Assembly (NCBI RefSeq): GCF_023556315.2
Contig: NZ_CP116221.1
Coordinates: 1,933,001 to 1,997,000, forward strand
DNA: 64,000 nucleotides
Reading direction: 5' to 3'
Source: Psychroserpens ponticola
Lineage (GTDB): Bacteria > Bacteroidota > Bacteroidia > Flavobacteriales > Flavobacteriaceae
Shown here: piece by piece, positions 60,346 through 64,000 of the stretch
Layout of the letters: the number at the start of each line of letters is the position of its first letter
Numbering within the stretch: position 1 is the first letter of the stretch
Program-made: the position numbers and the translations under genes
The notes under the pieces: generated by a model
Database searches by the model: none
Told to the model about the DNA's origin: nothing
Seen by the model: the letters and a program-made list of their open reading frames with translations, nothing else

Positions 60346-61320
60346 TTGTACAATCTATTTGACATAAATGAACCTGAAAAAATCTGCGAATATCGTGGTG
60401 AAACTTATCGTGTAAGAGAAAACGGTTCTATTTTCAGATTACAAAGAAGAAACAAAAGAAAAAGACCATTAGATGAAAAATGGACTTTCGGTACACCTGA
60501 TAAACAGTATGGTTATTGGAATTTTGCATCGGAAAAAGTTCATAGAATTGTAGCGACTGCTTATCATGGGAAACAACCTTCAGAAAAACACGTCGTTGAC
60601 CATATTGACACTAACAGGAAAAATAATAGACCTGACAACTTAAGATGGATAACGAGATTAGAAAACATTTTGCTCAATCCCATAACTCTATCAAGAATAA
60701 TTTTAAAATACGGAAGTATTGACAATTTCCTGGTAAATCCATCCAAACCAATTGACGGAAAACTTGAACAAAATTTTGACTGGATGAGAACGGTTACCAA
60801 GGAAGAATCGGACTATACTAGAAAGAATTTAGAAAATTGGGCTAAAGAGGGTAAAATACCAAAAGGAGGTCAATTAGGAGAATGGATATTCACAAATCTT
60901 AATAAACAAACTGAAATTTATGTTGAGGAAAATCCACTAACTGATTCTCTAACATATAATGCAATTCAAAAAAATTGGAAAACCCAAAGCGAGTTTCCAA
61001 ATTGTCCAGCTAAAACAAATGATAGTTCAATCGAGAGTTACAAGAAAAGTCTGACTAAAGGAACTACCTTTTCCATAAATCAATATGGCAAATCTTCGGT
61101 TGAACACTCTGAATTATCAGAAAACAAAAGCGAATTAGTTGTATTAACGACTAGTGATAGTATGAAACCATTTGCGCTAGCAAAAGTTTATATTCAAAAT
61201 GAAAAGTTTATTCACGAAAGTTTAGGCACATTTTTTACCTTAATTGGAGCACAAAAATATTTCAACCTAGCATTAGGACTTGAATGGCATGGAGAAGATT
61301 CGATAGATGACTATTGTTGA
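60346..61320 (+). CDS. HNH endonuclease
   Basis: A 324-residue protein starting at TTG (YNLFDINEPEK follows; no ATG is near). HNH core: H66 in KVHRIVATAYHG, VVDHIDTNRKNNRPDNLRWITRLENILLNP at residues 83-111 with D85, H86 and N98. The rest, from 115 to 324, is unlike homing endonucleases and ends in a small domain (FALAKVYIQNEKFIHESLGTFFTLIGAQKYFNLALGLEW). It faces the YaaC-like gene with 48 bases between the stops. A defence role for the pair is inferred from this arrangement. Confidence 0.8.
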   Translation: MYNLFDINEPEKICEYRGETYRVRENGSIFRLQRRNKRKRPLDEKWTFGTPDKQYGYWNFASEKVHRIVATAYHGKQPSEKHVVDHIDTNRKNNRPDNLRWITRLENILLNPITLSRIILKYGSIDNFLVNPSKPIDGKLEQNFDWMRTVTKEESDYTRKNLENWAKEGKIPKGGQLGEWIFTNLNKQTEIYVEENPLTDSLTYNAIQKNWKTQSEFPNCPAKTNDSSIESYKKSLTKGTTFSINQYGKSSVEHSELSENKSELVVLTTSDSMKPFALAKVYIQNEKFIHESLGTFFTLIGAQKYFNLALGLEWHGEDSIDDYC

Positions 61321-61368
61321 CACAAAAAACAAGATTCAGCAACGTTAATAATTTCTGAATACCTAATA

Positions 61369-62391
61369 TTATCTTTCTATTTTGCTCATTTCTAAAATTA
61401 ATTCTATAACTAATTCTGGAAAAGATTCTTCAACATACCCTTGAAGTCTGTTAATGACTGGCCAATAATTATCGCCAACACCACCATTTATCAATTGAGT
61501 CCAATGTGTTGGATAGTATCTAACTAACATTCCCAAAAAGTAAGATGCCAAAAAGGTCATTCCGAGTTGTGAATAACGTACATTATTGTCAAACGGTTTG
61601 CTAACATAAAGACCTGGAATAGAACCAAATGTTTTTTGAACATAAGAATGGATAAATTGTGGTTTATGAGAATTAAAGTTATCAATATCAGATGTTATAG
61701 TTGTCCAACCTGAAACCTCTGACATTTTATATCCATTATCTGAAAACCATTTTTTGAATGGTTCCAATTCCTTCTGACGAACTTTACACTTAAAACCAAC
61801 ATCTTCTGATAATTTAAATTCATTAACTGTCGAATAAAGTGCTTTATCTTTTAATTGCTTAAAATCTTGAGCTAAATCCGGTAATCTTGAAAGAATTTGT
61901 CCAAATGTAATTGTTTGGTCTTGGGGAGGAATTGGATATGTTGTTATCCAGTCAACACCTGAAGAACTAATATGGAAAGACATAATATTTTCGGTAGTAT
62001 TAATAAAATCTGTAAACAGGCCTGCAGTAGTTTTAACTTTTAAATCACCTATTTTTTTAAGGGTCAGATTTAAATCCCCAGATAATTCATTCGACCAACT
62101 TTCCGTTGTTAAACCATGACCAGCTGTTAGACCTTCTTCCCCACCTCTTTGCTTCATAAATAAAGTTAAAGCACGACTTAAACTTGATACACCGTAAAAA
62201 ACTAATAATGGTCTTACTGAAAAACTTGCATTATTCGCATTTCGGAAATATTCTCGAGCTTGTTTCGCTGAGGAATTAATCTCTTTAGCTCGTCTTGTGT
62301 TTAAAGTATTATCAAAAATTTTCTTATATATATTTTTAACATACTCTTGACTTTCTAAAGAAAGAAGACTTTGCCATACTTCTTTGTTCAT
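61369..62391 (-). CDS. YaaC-like protein
   Basis: A 340-residue soluble protein with the YaaC family look: SSAKQAREYFRNANNASFSVRPLLVFYGVSSLSRALTLFM at residues 40-79, then RQGGEEGLTAGHGL-like loop, IDWITTYP-like strand, and the C-terminal helical part FLASYFLGMLVRYYPTHWTQLINGGVGDNYWPVINRLQGYVEESFPELVIELIL. Function unknown; relatives occur in defence islands. Convergent with the HNH gene in the same 2.1 kb cassette. Has its own promoter. Confidence 0.75.
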   Translation of the reverse strand: MNKEVWQSLLSLESQEYVKNIYKKIFDNTLNTRRAKEINSSAKQAREYFRNANNASFSVRPLLVFYGVSSLSRALTLFMKQRGGEEGLTAGHGLTTESWSNELSGDLNLTLKKIGDLKVKTTAGLFTDFINTTENIMSFHISSSGVDWITTYPIPPQDQTITFGQILSRLPDLAQDFKQLKDKALYSTVNEFKLSEDVGFKCKVRQKELEPFKKWFSDNGYKMSEVSGWTTITSDIDNFNSHKPQFIHSYVQKTFGSIPGLYVSKPFDNNVRYSQLGMTFLASYFLGMLVRYYPTHWTQLINGGVGDNYWPVINRLQGYVEESFPELVIELILEMSKIER

Positions 62392-62405
62392 GTTATTAGT
62401 TTTGG

Positions 62406-62436
62406 TAAAGGTAGTTTGTTGGCGATTAAGAACAAA
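62406..62436 (-). promoter_or_regulatory. Promoter of the minus-strand YaaC-like gene
   Basis: On the minus strand: TTTTG (core at 62433-62436), 19-base spacer, TACCTTTA (62406-62413), one base off TAnnTTTG. The ATG follows about 15 bases later. Confidence 0.6.
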
Positions 62437-62441
62437 ACTAG

Positions 62442-62576
62442 GTACAACAACGTGTATAATTCATTGCTTTGGCAAGTGCTTATTTGGAAAATTCCTTCGG
62501 AATTTTCTCGCGTTCGTTTTTGTTTACTAAATTAGTTGCTTAAACACGCAACTAACCATACACAAGACCGTTGGCA
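62442..62576 (+). repeat. attC 74, subtype II
   Basis: R'' GTACAAC, R' GTTGGCA. Apical stem GAAAATTCC/GGAATTTTC. Confidence 0.92.
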
Positions 62577-62596
62577 AACATTGAATGCAACACTAA

Positions 62597-63400
62597 ATGA
62601 GAAATCGTAAATCAGAGAATATTAGCAATATCAAAAAGACTTATATTGAAGTCTATAATTTTTTGAAAAAGCATCATATCCTGCTTTTGGTATTTCCAAC
62701 ACTTATTGGTGGAATTTGGCAATTAATTGAATTAGCAAATATTGACATAAGTTTTATCCGGTTTTTTTCTATAACTCAGTTAGTTTCTGACGGATTATTG
62801 GTTTTATCTTCTGCTTTTATTTTTATATTTATTTCTGCATTTTTATATTGGTTTATATCACTAATTTTGGATTCTAATTATAGACCTGAAAAGGATTTAG
62901 CACCTGTAAGAATATTCTTTTTTACAGGAATAATTTCAGCTATTTTCAGTATTGTATATATATTTCTAATTAAAAAGAACTTCTCAAATATTGAATTTAA
63001 CGCTTTCGATTTGACAGCTTGTGCGTTAGCTATAATTTCAATTTCAGTTTTTTATTTTTACAACAAACACAGTTTGAATTATCATAAATATGTAACTGAA
63101 TATGTTCGGAAATATATAGTATTTGCATACATTTCACATTTTTCATTAATACTTTCATTTGGAATTTTAGGAATTGGAACTATGGCTAAATTTCTTAATT
63201 ATGTTAATAATTCTACACTACCAACTAATTTAAAAAACATTCAGAATTTAGAAAAAAGTGTTAAAAAAGAATATTCAATCAATGATTTTGAAATTAAATA
63301 CTTCAACGACAAATTCATTTTTATTGAGTCAAATAAAAACAATGGGAATGAAATAATTATTTTGAAATTTGATAATTTTTTTAAAGAAATGCCAAATTGA
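62597..63400 (+). CDS. Polytopic membrane protein, unknown function
   Basis: A 267-residue protein with about five membrane segments (residues 29-46, 66-90, 107-126, 135-152, 171-198) and a soluble C-terminal domain of about 65 residues (NLKNIQNLEKSVKKEYSINDFEIKYFNDKFIFIESNKNNGNEIIILKFDNFF). The tail looks like a small alpha/beta sensor or effector domain. No family recognised. Confidence 0.72.
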   Translation: MRNRKSENISNIKKTYIEVYNFLKKHHILLLVFPTLIGGIWQLIELANIDISFIRFFSITQLVSDGLLVLSSAFIFIFISAFLYWFISLILDSNYRPEKDLAPVRIFFFTGIISAIFSIVYIFLIKKNFSNIEFNAFDLTACALAIISISVFYFYNKHSLNYHKYVTEYVRKYIVFAYISHFSLILSFGILGIGTMAKFLNYVNNSTLPTNLKNIQNLEKSVKKEYSINDFEIKYFNDKFIFIESNKNNGNEIIILKFDNFFKEMPN

Positions 63401-63412
63401 AAAACAACGATT

Positions 63413-63547
63413 TGCCAACACCGTGTATAATTCATTGCTTTGGCAAGTGCTTATTTGGAAAATTCCTTCGGAATTTTCTCGCGTTCGTTTTTGTTTACTA
63501 AATTAGTTGCTTTAACACGCAACTAACCATACACAAACACGTTAACA
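63413..63547 (+). repeat. attC 75, subtype II
   Basis: R'' TGCCAAC with ACCGTGTATA, R' GTTAACA. Apical stem GAAAATTCC/GGAATTTTC. Confidence 0.92.
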
Positions 63548-64000
63548 ACAATAGTGCAAAAATTCAACAGCACCACTCTATTTGAACTATTGTTTTAAAT
63601 ACAAAAATCTCAAAATTTCTCATTTAAGATTTTCGTTTATCATTTTTTGGAGAACTAAACGCTTTTTGGTTTGGTTTTGTTTATTAAGTTATTGCAAAGA
63701 AACTCTCAAGAAAATTGATTACTTAAATGGCAAACAATTTATTTTTAGAATAATATGTTTTATCATTTAAAATTGTTTTTTCGCTTGTCAGCCGAATTAT
63801 CACTAGCGTTCTGTATCGTTCTTAAATCCAAAAAAGGTGTTCGTTAGTATTCCTGTGGTACAACCTAAATGCTATTATGGACTTTTCTCTTTTGCCAAAT
63901 CAACGGTTTCTTGGGAGTATCAGCTAATGTTAGTTATAGCATTCTCTTTCGGTTGCTGTGAAGTATATCGCTAGTTCTGTGATTTACCAATGACTTGTGC
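63542..64000 (+). other. Gene-less cassette NC-D, copy 6 (cut by window edge)
   Basis: Runs to CAATGACTTGTGC at the edge, missing the last few bases and its attC. Shares variants with copy 4 (AAAATTGAT.ACTTAAATGGC, ATGTTTTATCATTT). No gene seen. Confidence 0.72.

Larger units (their letters stand above)
1..64000 (+). mobile_element. Integron cassette array (superintegron), internal segment
   Basis: Seventy-five imperfect palindromic sites of about 122-136 bases recur every 0.4-2.2 kb, all in one orientation. Each runs from an NNNNAAC box followed by A-N-CGTGTATA to CATACAC-N5-CGTTNNNN. This is the R''-L''-L'-R' architecture of attC sites. Each cassette carries matching boxes at its own two ends, for example start GTTCTACGCA and end TGCGTAGAAC at 44383 and 45011. 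That is expected only if each unit was once a closed circle. Both array ends lie outside the window, so total size is unknown. The integrase should lie upstream (left), judging from site polarity. Confidence 0.95.

Noticed and set aside
60346-61320. HNH gene as an intron-type homing endonuclease
   Set aside because: No intron or intein boundaries are present. It is an ordinary cassette gene, and its C-terminal half does not look like DNA-binding NUMOD repeats.
296-63547. The regular repeats as a CRISPR array
   Set aside because: Spacing is 0.4-2.2 kb, repeats are imperfect palindromes of about 130 bases, and the intervening DNA holds genes.

Overview
This window lies entirely inside a very large integron cassette array (a superintegron) of a flavobacterium. 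The DNA is AT-rich. Flavobacteriia are indicated by: leaders without Shine-Dalgarno boxes; promoters of the Bacteroidetes form TTTG-N19/20-TAnnTTTG; a type IX secretion sorting domain; four DUF6090 membrane proteins; a PafA-type phosphatase; and about fifteen small SPII lipoproteins. I count 75 complete attC sites, all in the same orientation (R'' box NNNNAAC first, GTTNNNN R' box last, L boxes GTGTA/TACAC). They define 74 complete cassettes plus one partial cassette at each end. No integrase, attI, transposase, rRNA or tRNA gene is visible. The attC orientation places intI to the left of the window.

Layout. Nearly every cassette holds one gene, or two overlapping genes, on the + strand, starting 10-100 bases after the recombination point. 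Only three cassettes carry minus-strand genes: an LRR/T9SS protein (19157-20518), an ABC exporter (26698-28405) and a YaaC-like protein (61369-62391). The T9SS and YaaC-like genes have recognisable promoters of their own. Recognisable cargo includes: four toxin-antitoxin modules (11109, 29792, 44454, 51338); candidate phage-defence genes (AbiGi-like 8959, a Shedu-like nuclease with a small partner at 54569-55552, an HNH nuclease convergent with a YaaC-like gene at 60346-62391, a JAMM protease pair at 18066-18972); immunity-like proteins; membrane proteins (RDD, CPBP, STM3941-like, DUF6090); a PafA-like phosphatase; a PhyH-like dioxygenase; and many lipoproteins. Two gene cassettes occur twice: RDD at 13696 and 25903, and a lipoprotein at 6948 and 58418.

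About a quarter of the cassettes (20) have no convincing gene. They are not random: 19 of them fall into a few multi-copy families. I call these NC-A (3 apparently identical copies), NC-B (3), NC-C with its divergent relative NC-E (6+1, each with a hairpin-plus-T-tract terminator) and NC-D (6, the last cut by the window edge). NC-F occurs once. These repeated gene-less cassettes are the most likely undescribed element here.

The other strong signal is at the cassette ends. In almost every cassette the first 14-17 bases are complementary to the last 14-17 bases, well beyond the R box, with an A opposite a C at the eleventh position. The two ends meet only in the excised circle, so the circle should have a longer attC stem than the integrated array. 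attC sites also supply stop codons to the genes before them (endings QQRV or NNVYN). Their apical stems vary in a compensatory way, and they fall into about five subtypes.
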